DNA of 64,000 bases, taken from Photobacterium pectinilyticum (GTDB lineage Bacteria; Pseudomonadota; Gammaproteobacteria; Enterobacterales; Vibrionaceae). Under the pieces are notes generated by a model. It was not told the origin of the DNA, did no database searches, and saw only the letters and a list, made by a program, of their open reading frames with translations. Where the stretch lies: positions 21,229-85,228 of the forward strand of contig NZ_JANEYT010000019.1 of the NCBI RefSeq assembly GCF_024357955.1, written 5' to 3'. Within the stretch, counting starts at the first letter, position 1, and each line of letters begins with the position of its first letter. Of this stretch, positions 39,522 through 48,565 are shown piece by piece. The translations under genes were made by a program, and so were the position numbers.

Positions 39522-41248
39522 CCGTGAGTGTACTCCTTTGATTTATTGGGTATAGAAGGTGTTTGTCGAGAATGTTGACGATAGTGACGCCAACGATTAC
39601 TCAGGCGATTAGCCACTATCGCGAGAGTAAAGAAAACAAATGGCAGAACGCCTTGAAGTAGACCATAAATTGCCATCACCCTGCGATCTTGACCACTGGC
39701 AAGGGCCACAGCTTCGGTCGTTACGGTGCTGATCCTACCTGCCCCGAGCATCTGCGTAGGTAAGTACTGGGCGAGGCTAACACTGATCCCAATGGCAAGG
39801 CCAAAGATGATGGCAGGTTGGACTTGCGGACGTTTAACACGCCACCAGGTCTGCCATGCAGTTAGCCCTAAACTTCGGCTACATTGATCCAGGCGAATGT
39901 CATAGCTACGCCACGCACCATCCAGCGCCAAGTACATATATGGGAAAACAAAAATGAGGTGACTCCAGATCACCCAAAGCGAATAGTGCTGGCCGGGAAC
40001 CAAGTAAGTGACTATCTGGATGCCAAACAGCAAAGACAGTTGAGGCGTGACGAGTGGAATAGCGATCAGCCAAGCAGGGATGGCCCTCTGGTATTTCTGG
40101 CGGTATTCAAGGCATGCGATCACCAAGATCAACGCCACGATGCTGGAGATCATCGCCAGCAGCAGGCTGGTTCCCATGAGATCGGCCAATGTCGGGAGCT
40201 CTTGCTGCCAAAATCGGCCGCTAAAGCGGCTAGGGATAAAGTCTGGAAAGCGCCATCGTTGAGCAAAAGACCAGACAACCAATAATGGGATGATCAGCAC
40301 CGGGATCACAACAAACGGGCTATACAAGGCTAAATGACGGGGTGGCTTTCTCGCGACTTGCTGAGATGGTGTCGCCCCATGAGTCAGCCAATTTCGCTTA
40401 TAGCGCAGGCAAAACCATTCAATAGTACGAATAAAGCCAAGACCTGTGGCTGTGAGCATAACAAGCAGACAAGCACCAGCTGCTGCACGGGGGAGCAGCT
40501 GCAGATCGGGTTCGTTAAACCATTGCCATACCAGAACCGACAGGGTAGCAGGGCGTGTTGGCCCCAAGATTAATGCGATGTCCACAACAGACAAGCCATA
40601 TGCGGCAACGGCAAATAGGGATAACCGTAGCTTGGGAAGCCATTGCGGTAGAATAACCTTGCGCCAAGTTTCTGACTTGCTGTAACCCAAACTGGCTGAC
40701 ACAGCGCTAAGCTGTGTCACGTTGAGCTGTTTGAGGATCGGAATACTCATGATCAGCAAGAATGGGGCTTCCTTGATGGCCAGCGCCAGCATCAGGCCGA
40801 TCCCATAACTATCTTGAATAAGGTTGTCTTGAATAAGGTGTACTAATACTGTATCTGCGCACCCCAGGGCTTCAAACAGCCTAAAAATCCAACCTGTAGG
40901 CGAAAACAGTAAAGCAAAGCCAATGGCAAAGGCAACATGGGGCATGGCAAGCATTGGCGAGAGTGTTCGTTCTAATTTCCGCCAGCGGGTGGTTCCCCAA
41001 TACCGTTTAAGGATGATGTAGGTGAAATACAAGGCAAGTGCGGTACTGCCTAGCCCAGACAGCAGGCTGAGGCCAATAGACGCATTGAGATTAGGCCATG
41101 TTACCACCTCGGCGAATGCATTCAGGTTGACACCTTCAAAGCCCAGCGTAGGAAGCCAAGAAAGTGAAGGGAGGATCAACCCGATAATGCCCGGTAATAA
41201 AGGCAAGAAACAAAGAAGAACTGCAACAATAAAAAACAGATGAATCAT
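39518..41248 (-). CDS. ynjC: ABC transporter permease YnjC (two fused permease units)
   Basis: 576 residues with about twelve helices in two homologous halves, each with an EAA-type loop (SASLGYSKSETWRKVILPQW and SRSLGLTAWQTWWRVKRPQV). Such a fused permease forms the whole channel, as in ThiP and FbpB. Lies 55 bp after ynjB and overlaps ynjD. Confidence 0.88.
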   Translation of the reverse strand: MIHLFFIVAVLLCFLPLLPGIIGLILPSLSWLPTLGFEGVNLNAFAEVVTWPNLNASIGLSLLSGLGSTALALYFTYIILKRYWGTTRWRKLERTLSPMLAMPHVAFAIGFALLFSPTGWIFRLFEALGCADTVLVHLIQDNLIQDSYGIGLMLALAIKEAPFLLIMSIPILKQLNVTQLSAVSASLGYSKSETWRKVILPQWLPKLRLSLFAVAAYGLSVVDIALILGPTRPATLSVLVWQWFNEPDLQLLPRAAAGACLLVMLTATGLGFIRTIEWFCLRYKRNWLTHGATPSQQVARKPPRHLALYSPFVVIPVLIIPLLVVWSFAQRWRFPDFIPSRFSGRFWQQELPTLADLMGTSLLLAMISSIVALILVIACLEYRQKYQRAIPAWLIAIPLVTPQLSLLFGIQIVTYLVPGQHYSLWVIWSHLIFVFPYMYLALDGAWRSYDIRLDQCSRSLGLTAWQTWWRVKRPQVQPAIIFGLAIGISVSLAQYLPTQMLGAGRISTVTTEAVALASGQDRRVMAIYGLLQGVLPFVFFTLAIVANRLSNRWRHYRQHSRQTPSIPNKSKEYTHG

Positions 41249-41303
41249 AAATTACTCGTTGGGTGGGAGTAAGCTCCCACCCTTTAGGCTTAGCCTTTTA
41301 ATT

Positions 41304-42506
41304 TTAGCTGCCGTAACGTTTTTGCCATTCCAACTCGATGGCGGTTAACCAGCTTGGATGTGGCTCAGCAATAGATTTAAACAGTGAAAAACCTTGGGTA
41401 CCACTGTGTGTCAGTGATTCTGGCTTTAGAACCGATGGGTCACCCCAGATTTTGGCATCAGCTTTACGTGCTTGTGCTTCCGGGCTCATCAAGAAATTGA
41501 TGGTAACCAAGGCACCCGCTTTGGCTTGAGCGTTCCAGGGAATGGCCAAGAAATGAATGTTGGACAATGCACCTTGCTCAAAGGCATACGCTTGTGCTGT
41601 TTCTACCAAGTTACCATTCTCAATTGCCGCATTGGCTGCATTGGGATTGAAGGTGATCGCCAGTAGAAGCTGTTGGTCATCAAGCAGTTGGATAGTCTCA
41701 CTTGTTCCCGATGGGAAACGCTTACCTTGCTGCCAGGCAACAGGGTGGAGCTGGTCTAGGTATCGCCATAACGGTGCGGTGACCTGCTCAAATCGTTGCC
41801 GCTCTGCTTGGCTGTCGATGGCTGTGTAAAGCGAATCCGACTTATTGGTCAGTTCCAACAATGCAGCCTTCAGGAAGCTACTACCGTGAAATTCTGGTGG
41901 TTGTGGGTAACTTACCTTGCCCGGATACGCTTTGGCTAAACTAAGCAACTCGGCAAAGTTTTTCGGTGGATTGTTCAGCGTTTCTTTATCATGGATAAAG
42001 ACCAGCTGTCCGACCCCCCAAGGTGCTTCTAATCCTGCCGTTGGTTCAGTGAAGTCTTCATCAATAGGCAAGCGGGTATCAACATATTGCCAATTTGGCA
42101 GTTGCTGGGTAAATGGGCCGTAAAGAAGGTTGCTGTGCTTCATGGAACGAAAGTTTTCACCGTTGATCCAAACCAGATCAACGCTGCCACCTTCATTTTT
42201 GCCTGCAGCTTTTTCTGCTAACAAGCGCTGGGTTGTTTCGGCGATGTCAGCGACTTTGACATGCTTTAGGCTGACCCCATATTGCACCTGCAGTTGACGA
42301 CCAGCCCAACGTAGATAGTCATTGATCTCTTGGCTGCCACCCCAGGCATTAAAATAGACCGTTTGTCCATCCGCCAGCTTGACTACCTCATCCCAGCTTT
42401 TCTGGAGAGCCTGTTCGGTTGTTGGAGCCGCTTGTGCCGTGCTAAGGCCAGAGGCCAGCAAAAGCGCCAGCCCCAGGAGTGTTTTTTTCATGATGCCTGT
42501 TTTCAT
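41304..42506 (-). CDS. ynjB: ABC transporter substrate-binding protein YnjB
   Basis: 400 residues with a signal peptide (KKTLLGLALLLASGLSTAQAA). The start may be 42506 or the ATG at 42491. The mature protein has ADGQTVYFNAWGGSQEINDYLRW near the N terminus and INFLMSPEAQARKAD near residue 335, the pattern of YnjB. It delivers an unknown ligand to YnjCD. Two bases separate it from the upstream fusion gene, implying coupled translation. Confidence 0.88.
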   Translation of the reverse strand: MKTGIMKKTLLGLALLLASGLSTAQAAPTTEQALQKSWDEVVKLADGQTVYFNAWGGSQEINDYLRWAGRQLQVQYGVSLKHVKVADIAETTQRLLAEKAAGKNEGGSVDLVWINGENFRSMKHSNLLYGPFTQQLPNWQYVDTRLPIDEDFTEPTAGLEAPWGVGQLVFIHDKETLNNPPKNFAELLSLAKAYPGKVSYPQPPEFHGSSFLKAALLELTNKSDSLYTAIDSQAERQRFEQVTAPLWRYLDQLHPVAWQQGKRFPSGTSETIQLLDDQQLLLAITFNPNAANAAIENGNLVETAQAYAFEQGALSNIHFLAIPWNAQAKAGALVTINFLMSPEAQARKADAKIWGDPSVLKPESLTHSGTQGFSLFKSIAEPHPSWLTAIELEWQKRYGS

Positions 42507-42508
42507 CC

Positions 42509-44776
42509 CTATTTTTCGCTCAACGCACCTTCATTGCTGCGCTTTGGTGGTGTTTCAATAGTGTTGTCAACTTGAACACTGGCCGTTGCAGTTACACTTT
42601 GCTGGTCAGTGGCTACTTGCTCGTCTTTGCGCATCCAGCGATGATATTTTTCAACCAGAGTCAGTAGTCCTTGCGGTGCGTTAGCCTGTTTCCAGACACC
42701 GGCGGTATATTTTGCCGCTTCGCTCATGGTTGGGTAAGGATGGACTGTACCCAATATTTTGTTGAGCCCCAAACCGTGACGCATTGCCAGCGTAAACTCG
42801 GCGAGTAATTCACCCGCATTGTTGCCAACCACCGTTGCACCAAGGATCTTGTCTTTACCTTTAGGTGTGATCACCTTGATAAAACCATGGTCCTCACCAT
42901 CGGTAATGGCACGATCCAAGTCGTCAATCCCATAGGTAACGATATCAAACTCAATACCTTGTTGCTTAGCTTCTTTTTCATTAATGCCGACACGGGCCAC
43001 TTCTGGTGAGGTATAGGTTGCCGCTGGCAATACCGAGTAATCGGCTTTGAATTTCTTGAATTGGCCAAAGAGGCCATTCACAGCGGCATACCAAGCTTGG
43101 TGGGCGGCTGCATGGGTTAACTGGAATGGGCCAGCGACATCACCAACAGCAAAGATATTTGGGTATTTTGTCTGTAGATACTCATTGACCTCAACGGTTC
43201 CGCGCTCAGAGGTGGTGATCCCCAGTTTTTCCAGACCGAAACCCTGTACGTTGGCGACTCGGCCAAGAGCAAGCATTACGGCATCGAATTCAACGGCCTG
43301 TGATTCACCGCCAGCGGTTTCAAGTAAAACAGATTGCTGTGGCTGGCCATTTTCATCGGTATGAATCTCGAACTTAACCGCTTTGTAGCCTGTTTTAATG
43401 TCTACACCGTCTTTTTCAAGGCTTGATTTAACCAGTGTCGCTGCGTCACTGTCTTCACGGATCAAGAGTTGATCAGCCATTTCGACAAGGGTGACATCAC
43501 TACCAAGGCGCTGGAAGCTTTGAGCAAGCTCACAGCCAATTGGACCGCCTCCTAACACCAGCAAGCGCTTAGGCAGCTCGGTCAAAGACCAAATAGAGTC
43601 AGAAGTGAGGTAATTGACTTTATCTAGGCCCGGGATCCCCGGTACGAGCGGTCGAGCTCCAGTTGCAATTACGATATTACGGGTGGTCATACGCTGGCCA
43701 TTCACTTCTACTTCCCATGGCGACAGAATAGTGGCTTCACCCGAGACACAGTTTACGCCCAGTTTGCTGTAACGCTCCACGCTGTCATGGGGCTCGATCT
43801 TACCTATCACGTTGTGGACGCGAGCCATCACCTTGGCAAAATCGACCTTGGCTTCGCTGGTCTCTATACCAAATTCATTGGCGCGAGTGATTTCTGCCAT
43901 GGTATGGGCTGCGCGAATAATGGCTTTGGAAGGAACGCAACCGGTGTTAAGGCAGTCACCACCCATTTTATGACGCTCGATAAGTGTCACTTTTGCTTTA
44001 ACGGCTGCTGCGATATAAGCGCTAACCAAACCGCCCGCTCCAGCGCCGATCACGACCATGTTTTGATTAAAGTGGCTTGGCTTTTCCCATTCAGCGTAAA
44101 CTCGACGCTTGTTAACGATTTGCATGACCGCTTTGGTCATAAGCGGGAAAAGGCCCAGTAACGCCAATGAAACGAGAACAGGTGCTGAGATAATGCCACT
44201 TAGGCTGTCAATCTGACCAAGCTGAGTACCGGCATTAATGTAGACGGCAGTACCTGCGAGCATTCCCAACTGGCTGACAAGGTAGAACATACGTGTCGAT
44301 ATCGGTGTCAGACCCATAAGTAAGTTAATGATGAAAAACGGGAACACCGGGATCAATCGGAGAGTAAACAGGTAAAACGCACCGTCCTTTTCGACCCCGC
44401 GGTTAATGGCCGACAGGCGATGGCCGAATTTAGCCTGTACCCAGTCTCGTAGGATATAGCGACTAAACAAGAAGGCGAGGGTGGCCCCAATCGTGCTGGC
44501 AAATGAGATCAGCAGCAAGCTCCACCAGAAACCGAACAGTGCAGCACCCAAAAGGGTCATGATAGCGGCCCCCGGCAATGATAGGGCTGTCACCGCTATG
44601 TACAGGACAAAATAGATCAGGCTTGATACAAATGGCTTAGCATGGATGGTATCTGTCAGAGCAAGTTGTTGTGCTTTTGCTTGTTCAAGGGTGAAGTATT
44701 GACCAAGATCGAATGCGAACCATACAGCAATCAAGGAAACAACAATACTGATCACTAGCAGTTTTTTTCTGTCCAT
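42509..44776 (-). CDS. VTT/TVP38 membrane domain fused to flavin disulfide oxidoreductase
   Basis: 755 residues. Residues 1-215 form a VTT (DedA-like, TVP38/TMEM64) membrane domain of about five or six helices, with GAAIMTLLGAALFGFWWSL, FLFSRYILRDWV and LRLIPVFPFFIINLLMGL. Residues 240-710 are a class I pyridine-nucleotide disulfide oxidoreductase: FAD site VVIGAGAGGLVSAY, redox pair C275/C280 in GGDCLNTGCVPSK, NAD(P) site LVLGGGPIGCELAQSF, a second FAD block NIFAVGDVAG and the dimer-domain HPYPTMSE with the catalytic histidine. It looks like a membrane-anchored mercuric-reductase or lipoamide-dehydrogenase relative. It lies between ynjA and ynjB, 12 and 2 bp from them. Substrate unknown. Confidence 0.88.
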   Translation of the reverse strand: MDRKKLLVISIVVSLIAVWFAFDLGQYFTLEQAKAQQLALTDTIHAKPFVSSLIYFVLYIAVTALSLPGAAIMTLLGAALFGFWWSLLLISFASTIGATLAFLFSRYILRDWVQAKFGHRLSAINRGVEKDGAFYLFTLRLIPVFPFFIINLLMGLTPISTRMFYLVSQLGMLAGTAVYINAGTQLGQIDSLSGIISAPVLVSLALLGLFPLMTKAVMQIVNKRRVYAEWEKPSHFNQNMVVIGAGAGGLVSAYIAAAVKAKVTLIERHKMGGDCLNTGCVPSKAIIRAAHTMAEITRANEFGIETSEAKVDFAKVMARVHNVIGKIEPHDSVERYSKLGVNCVSGEATILSPWEVEVNGQRMTTRNIVIATGARPLVPGIPGLDKVNYLTSDSIWSLTELPKRLLVLGGGPIGCELAQSFQRLGSDVTLVEMADQLLIREDSDAATLVKSSLEKDGVDIKTGYKAVKFEIHTDENGQPQQSVLLETAGGESQAVEFDAVMLALGRVANVQGFGLEKLGITTSERGTVEVNEYLQTKYPNIFAVGDVAGPFQLTHAAAHQAWYAAVNGLFGQFKKFKADYSVLPAATYTSPEVARVGINEKEAKQQGIEFDIVTYGIDDLDRAITDGEDHGFIKVITPKGKDKILGATVVGNNAGELLAEFTLAMRHGLGLNKILGTVHPYPTMSEAAKYTAGVWKQANAPQGLLTLVEKYHRWMRKDEQVATDQQSVTATASVQVDNTIETPPKRSNEGALSEK

Positions 44777-44788
44777 AGTTAGCTCCTG

Positions 44789-45376
44789 TTATTTGTCCGT
44801 CTGTGTAGGGGCATCAGTGGGTTTCTGTTCACTAGGTTGGATTGGCAGTGAACAGAAGCCTTGCTGGGGTACATCTAGTGCGGTGTTAAATTTTGCCGAT
44901 AGATTCTGAAACGCAATCAATGCGGTTAAATCAACAATAGCATCTTCATCAAGCCATTGTTTTAGCGTTGTGAGCATTTCATCGGTGACGCGCTGACCGG
45001 TAATTGTCATCGCTTCTGTGTAGTTCAGCACCGCGCGTTCTTGTGCATCAAAAAGATCACTGTCTTGCCAGTTGGCAAGGGCTTTGATTTTTTCAACTGA
45101 ATCACAGCGTTCGGCGAGTTTCATGCCATTGGCATCAACACAAAATGCACAGTCGTTTAACTGTGACACCTGGACACAGACTAATGAACGGACTACTGGG
45201 CTTAGCGGGGAAGAGCGGCGGTCCAAATAGCCGAAGAAGCCAGCAACGAGCCAAAACAGGGTAGGGCGACGACCCCATAGCTTTGCTGGGTTGAGGATCT
45301 TGCCGTAGTGGCGTTTTTGTAGCCATAGCAGTGGCTTGATAAATAGCGAGTAGTTCTCTTTGGCGGAAATGCGCAC
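44789..45376 (-). CDS. ynjA: AhpD-like (carboxymuconolactone decarboxylase family) protein, YnjA-like
   Basis: 195 residues from GTG 45376, which has AAGGGG 5 nt upstream; an in-frame TTG at 45397 is less likely. The AhpD core contains the CxxC redox pair in LNDCAFCVDANGMKLAE and the following helices ERAVLNYTEAMT. Proteins of this fold act in peroxide or thiol redox relay. First gene of the operon with the flavin oxidoreductase fusion, which could be its electron donor (inference). Confidence 0.85.
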   Translation of the reverse strand: MRISAKENYSLFIKPLLWLQKRHYGKILNPAKLWGRRPTLFWLVAGFFGYLDRRSSPLSPVVRSLVCVQVSQLNDCAFCVDANGMKLAERCDSVEKIKALANWQDSDLFDAQERAVLNYTEAMTITGQRVTDEMLTTLKQWLDEDAIVDLTALIAFQNLSAKFNTALDVPQQGFCSLPIQPSEQKPTDAPTQTDK

Positions 45377-45516
45377 GGTGACCCCTTGTCTCTTCAATAT
45401 GCTACTGTGAGCCTATCTAAATGGCGGTAGTAATTATTACCGAAATTATCAGATAGTTATGAGACAAAGACCCTATTAGGAAGCAATTTATTTCACGTGA
45501 ACGCAGAAAAAAGTGT

Positions 45517-45909
45517 CTAGTTGACCGATATTTGAACAATTTGAGGCTTGGACTGAGTGATAACCTTGTCCGTAGACGGTTCAGTTAACACAACATAGCT
45601 GCATGCCAGTAGAGGAACGAAAGCAAGAAGCATGGTTTTGCCAATGTGGTAATTGCGATACCAATACTTGCGTGCTCTAACTTTTAATAATAACCCCCAG
45701 AGCAGCAGGATAGCGTTTAGGCTGGCAATGGATACTAGCAAGGGGTGAATTGATTGATAGGTTGTGATGTTATTCTGTACAAGAATAAAAGCCACTATGG
45801 GAGGAAGCAGGCTGAACAAAACAAGTAAGCGCATAATTCGCGGCCACTTGTTAAACTTATCCTTGAACATCTGATCACTTTGTCCTGGAAAAGGTTTGGA
45901 ACAGTTCAT
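45517..45909 (-). CDS. Small membrane protein, unknown
   Basis: 130 residues with three hydrophobic helices (MRLLVLFSLLPPIVAFILV near residue 26, PLLVSIASLNAILLLWGLLL near 57 and MLLAFVPLLACSYVVL near 92), a basic stretch KVRARKYWYRNYHIGK, and a hydrophilic C terminus. ATG 45909 follows a G-rich stretch; MFKDKF at residue 14 is an alternative start. No family recognised. Confidence 0.6.
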   Translation of the reverse strand: MNCSKPFPGQSDQMFKDKFNKWPRIMRLLVLFSLLPPIVAFILVQNNITTYQSIHPLLVSIASLNAILLLWGLLLKVRARKYWYRNYHIGKTMLLAFVPLLACSYVVLTEPSTDKVITQSKPQIVQISVN

Positions 45910-46085
45910 AATTACCCCCCGGAATTAACTTAGCACTTATTTTACTAGTGTCAGTGTGCAATAAAAGGGTGTTGAGTGATTTATAAACAGCATTGTGAGG
46001 CGATTCAATTTTTCACGATATTTGACAAAAAGCTGTCATTAGAATGATTGATTATTGACACGTATCATTTGAGCTGTAAATACAA

Positions 46086-46110
46086 AAAAGAGATCTCAAC
46101 GATCTCTTTT
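46086..46110 (-). terminator. Terminator of tfoY
   Basis: AAAAGAGATC (46086-46095) and GATCTCTTTT (46101-46110) with a 5-nt loop; T-run continues on the minus strand, 20 bp after the tfoY stop. Confidence 0.9.
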
Positions 46111-46130
46111 AATATATGAAATTTGTTGTA

Positions 46131-46721
46131 CTAGCTTAATTTTGCTAGTAATTCTGAGCGGCGATCTTTGGGAATAACCGACCAGTGCTGACCGCTGATT
46201 GCCCCTTCAATAGCCCACAATAAATCAATACTGACCGTGCCTTGATGCGTATTTTGTAATGCTTTGAAGGCATTGATAGAACCAGCCTCCAATAACTCGT
46301 CAACAGAACAAATACCCGCCTTCTTTAGCATTCTTTCATTGGCCAGGCGAAGGTTAGGCAGGTCTTTTATCCTATCGGGCGATGCCTTCTCTTTAGTTTC
46401 TTTATCAACTTTAGCGGCATCAAGAGAGCGGGTTGCTTGTTCGATAATTTTCCCAGATTCATTCCACCATTCTTCAGGAATAGCGTAATGTTTTGTTACA
46501 ACTGGAAAGCCGCGTTTTTTATATATATATGGCTTAAGCCCTGCTTTTTTAAAATCTTGTTCGTTTTTTGCGTTGGCGCGAAGATGAAGTTTGTCATTCA
46601 CCACGAGTGCAAACATTGTTTCACCCGCGAAAATTCCAAAACCGCCAAACATAGAGCGAGATTTAACGTTATCGAAACAATTAAATAGGCGTAAAGATTC
46701 TTTTAAAATTGGTTTGTCCAT
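46131..46721 (-). CDS. tfoY: TfoX/Sxy-family regulator, TfoY type
   Basis: 196 residues with both TfoX domains: N-terminal ([21 protein letters not shown], residues 20-45; [20 protein letters not shown]) and C-terminal helix-hairpin-like ([35 protein letters not shown]). The V. cholerae genome has two such genes, TfoX (chitin-induced competence) and TfoY (motility and type VI secretion). I choose TfoY because a c-di-GMP-I riboswitch lies directly upstream, as in V. cholerae. Protein level is thus likely set by c-di-GMP. Ribosome site GAGAAG, start 46721. Confidence 0.87.
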   Translation of the reverse strand: MDKPILKESLRLFNCFDNVKSRSMFGGFGIFAGETMFALVVNDKLHLRANAKNEQDFKKAGLKPYIYKKRGFPVVTKHYAIPEEWWNESGKIIEQATRSLDAAKVDKETKEKASPDRIKDLPNLRLANERMLKKAGICSVDELLEAGSINAFKALQNTHQGTVSIDLLWAIEGAISGQHWSVIPKDRRSELLAKLS

Positions 46722-46801
46722 GCTTCTTCTCGGTGAAAAATTCCAGGGTCACCTAACAACAGAGCGAGGATTCAAGGATAGCAAATATCAATACATAACA
46801 C

Positions 46802-46830
46802 TGTCAGGAAAAAGTAAGACTTTCCTGACA
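46802..46830 (-). promoter_or_regulatory. Leader hairpin between riboswitch and tfoY
   Basis: TGTCAGGAAA (46802-46811) and TTTCCTGACA (46821-46830) form a perfect 10-bp stem with a 9-nt loop, 14 nt after the aptamer. On the RNA strand no U-run follows, so it is a candidate expression platform or stability element rather than a plain terminator. Confidence 0.6.
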
Positions 46831-46843
46831 TCAGTTGCTATAT

Positions 46844-46951
46844 CCATCGGCAACCCCGCTACCATAAGTTGACTGAGTTATAAAAACCCGACGACTCTTA
46901 GGCCGGAAGCTTTGCGTCCCTACCTTTCGGTAGGTTTGCCTTGTTCGTGAC
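46844..46951 (-). promoter_or_regulatory. Cyclic-di-GMP-I (GEMM-I) riboswitch
   Basis: The minus strand reads GTCACGAACAAGGCAAACC, then CTACC-GAAA-GGTAG (GNRA-capped stem), GGGACGCAAAGC, CCGGCCTAAG (tetraloop receptor), a variable arm and GGTAGCGGGGTTGCCGATGG. These are the conserved blocks of the GEMM-I aptamer in correct order. It binds c-di-GMP and controls the tfoY transcript, whose start codon is about 120 nt downstream. Confidence 0.95.
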
Positions 46952-47097
46952 AATTTAAGAATATCTCAGATGATATTTTTGAACTTGATCGCAATTTTGA
47001 AAATGTGATGTTGATTCCATAAATTGCCGTATTCTTTTTCTTTAAGATGAATGATTTTGTCTCAAAATGATTGCAGGTGCGTGAGTTCATCGAAATG

Positions 47098-47124
47098 AAA
47101 AACGGAGGCGGAAGCCTCCGTTTA
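47098..47124 (-). terminator. Terminator of purR
   Basis: AACGGAGGC (47101-47109), GGAA, GCCTCCGTT (47114-47122), perfect stem; the minus strand continues TTTTTCATTT. It lies 30 bp after purR. Confidence 0.9.
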
Positions 47125-47153
47125 AATTTTGAAGAATAAACGCTTCCGGTTAC

Positions 47154-48158
47154 TTAGTTAAGTTTTTTTACCGAGTTGCGGATCACCAGTTCAGGCACCA
47201 TCTCAAAGACCTGAGTCGCGTGCTCTTTGTCTTTCACGCGATGCATTAGGATTTCTACCGCACTCTTGCCTAAGCGACGCTTCGGTTGGTGAATTGTCGT
47301 TAATGGAGGTGAGAAATACGGAGCCAAATCGATGTTGTCATAGCCAATGATAGAGATATCCTCAGGCACGTTAATACCTGCTTGTTGGAAGGTACTGATC
47401 ATCGCCATTGCCATAATATCGTTGAAGCAGAAAATCGCGGTAGGGCGCTCTTCCATCGCAATGAATTTCTTGGCAGCAACAACAGCAGATTCACACTCGA
47501 AGTCACCTTCAATGATCCAATCTTCATTGACGTTTAAATCCGCTTCACCCATGGCTTTTCGAAAACCGTGTAGGCGTTCACGACATGCGGTTTTTTCGCT
47601 GTGGCCGGTCAGGCAACCAATGGCTTTATGGCCGTGCTCAATAAAGAACTTAGCCGCAACATAACCGCCAAGTTCGGCGTTATCTTGGATTTGATCGGTA
47701 TGCGGGCTTTCTGGGCCCCAATCCATGATCACCATAGGGGTCTCTTTCTGGCGTTCGAGCAGTTCCAGCAGTTGTTCATCAAGGTCGGAACACATAACCA
47801 GCAGGCCATCGACTCGCTTTTCGGCCAACATACGCAGGTAATCACGCTGTTTTGTAAGGTTACCCTCTGTATTACACAGAATCAGGGTATAACCAGCACC
47901 GTAACAGAACTCTTCAACCCCGTGTACGACTTCAGCAAAAAACGGGTTGGTAGACTTAGTTACCAGCATACCGATAGTTTTTGTGGTGTTGCACTTTAGG
48001 CTTCGCGCTACGGCGCTAGGCGCATAATTCAGATCTTCAACTGCAGCCAGCACTTTCTTTTGGGTTGCTTCTGCGACGAAGCGCGTTTTGTTAATCACGT
48101 GAGAGACGGTGGTTGTAGATACACCAGCCATACGTGCAACATCTTTAATCGTTGCCAT
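47154..48158 (-). CDS. purR: Purine repressor PurR
   Basis: 334 residues, LacI family. [46 protein letters not shown] hinge, [29 protein letters not shown] and [10 protein letters not shown] align with E. coli PurR, clearly apart from the two GalR-like proteins here. It represses purine synthesis genes when bound to hypoxanthine or guanine. A PurR-box-like sequence lies upstream (48370). Confidence 0.93.
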   Translation of the reverse strand: MATIKDVARMAGVSTTTVSHVINKTRFVAEATQKKVLAAVEDLNYAPSAVARSLKCNTTKTIGMLVTKSTNPFFAEVVHGVEEFCYGAGYTLILCNTEGNLTKQRDYLRMLAEKRVDGLLVMCSDLDEQLLELLERQKETPMVIMDWGPESPHTDQIQDNAELGGYVAAKFFIEHGHKAIGCLTGHSEKTACRERLHGFRKAMGEADLNVNEDWIIEGDFECESAVVAAKKFIAMEERPTAIFCFNDIMAMAMISTFQQAGINVPEDISIIGYDNIDLAPYFSPPLTTIHQPKRRLGKSAVEILMHRVKDKEHATQVFEMVPELVIRNSVKKLN

Positions 48159-48290
48159 AGTTATTCTTCTAATAATAAAGGTCAGAGAACCTTGTAAATT
48201 AATACTTTACTCAACAGAACAATAAACTCGTTCACCATCATCTCTTGAGTAGTTCATTGTTCTGTTGGGTACAATCAGCAGAAACGGCAA

Positions 48291-48316
48291 AAGGCCGCAT
48301 CACGAATGGGCGGCTT
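48291..48316 (-). terminator. Hairpin in the purR leader region
   Basis: GCCGC/GCGGC arms; on the minus strand the stem is followed by CTTTTG. It may be a backup terminator for the hut operon, the end of a short RNA, or a purR leader element. Confidence 0.4.
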
Positions 48317-48369
48317 CGTTTCTTTAGGTATGCTGAATGCGTTACATGCCATATCGCATGTGTTGCATT

Positions 48370-48385
48370 GTTTAATCGCTTGCGT
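48370..48385 (-). promoter_or_regulatory. PurR-box-like site
   Basis: The minus strand ACGCAAGCGATTAAAC fits ten of twelve fixed bases of the PurR consensus ANGCAANCGNTTNCNT. It is 212 bp before purR, consistent with autoregulation. An ACATGC/GCATGT inverted repeat (48344-48361) lies beside it. Confidence 0.45.
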
Positions 48386-48481
48386 TCACATTTTACTTAG
48401 TGTGGCCGAGAGTGCAATGCCTGTTATCTCAAATTGCAAAATTCATCAATTGATTGCGCTATTTTGCTTGTATAAACGACA

Positions 48482-48506
48482 GCAGGGCCCAAAATTGGCC
48501 CTGTTT
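48482..48506. terminator. Hairpin between hutD and purR
   Basis: CAGGGCC and GGCCCTG arms around CAAAATT, with TTTTAA on the plus side. It lies 60 bp after hutD and may end the hut transcript, though the T-run is on the other strand. That polarity leaves room for a rightward transcript. Confidence 0.5.
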
Positions 48507-48565
48507 TAAGTTGCTGTATATTGAATTAATTCAGCGGGGTGATTGCAAATTAGTCATATCCTAGA

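Noticed and set aside
46131..46721. Reading this gene as tfoX, the competence regulator
   Set aside because: Both paralogues share the domains, but the c-di-GMP-I riboswitch directly upstream is the hallmark of tfoY in V. cholerae.
48306..48509. 67-codon rightward frame between hutD and purR
   Set aside because: No ribosome site, it runs through a hairpin to its stop, and the composition is not protein-like; the region looks regulatory.
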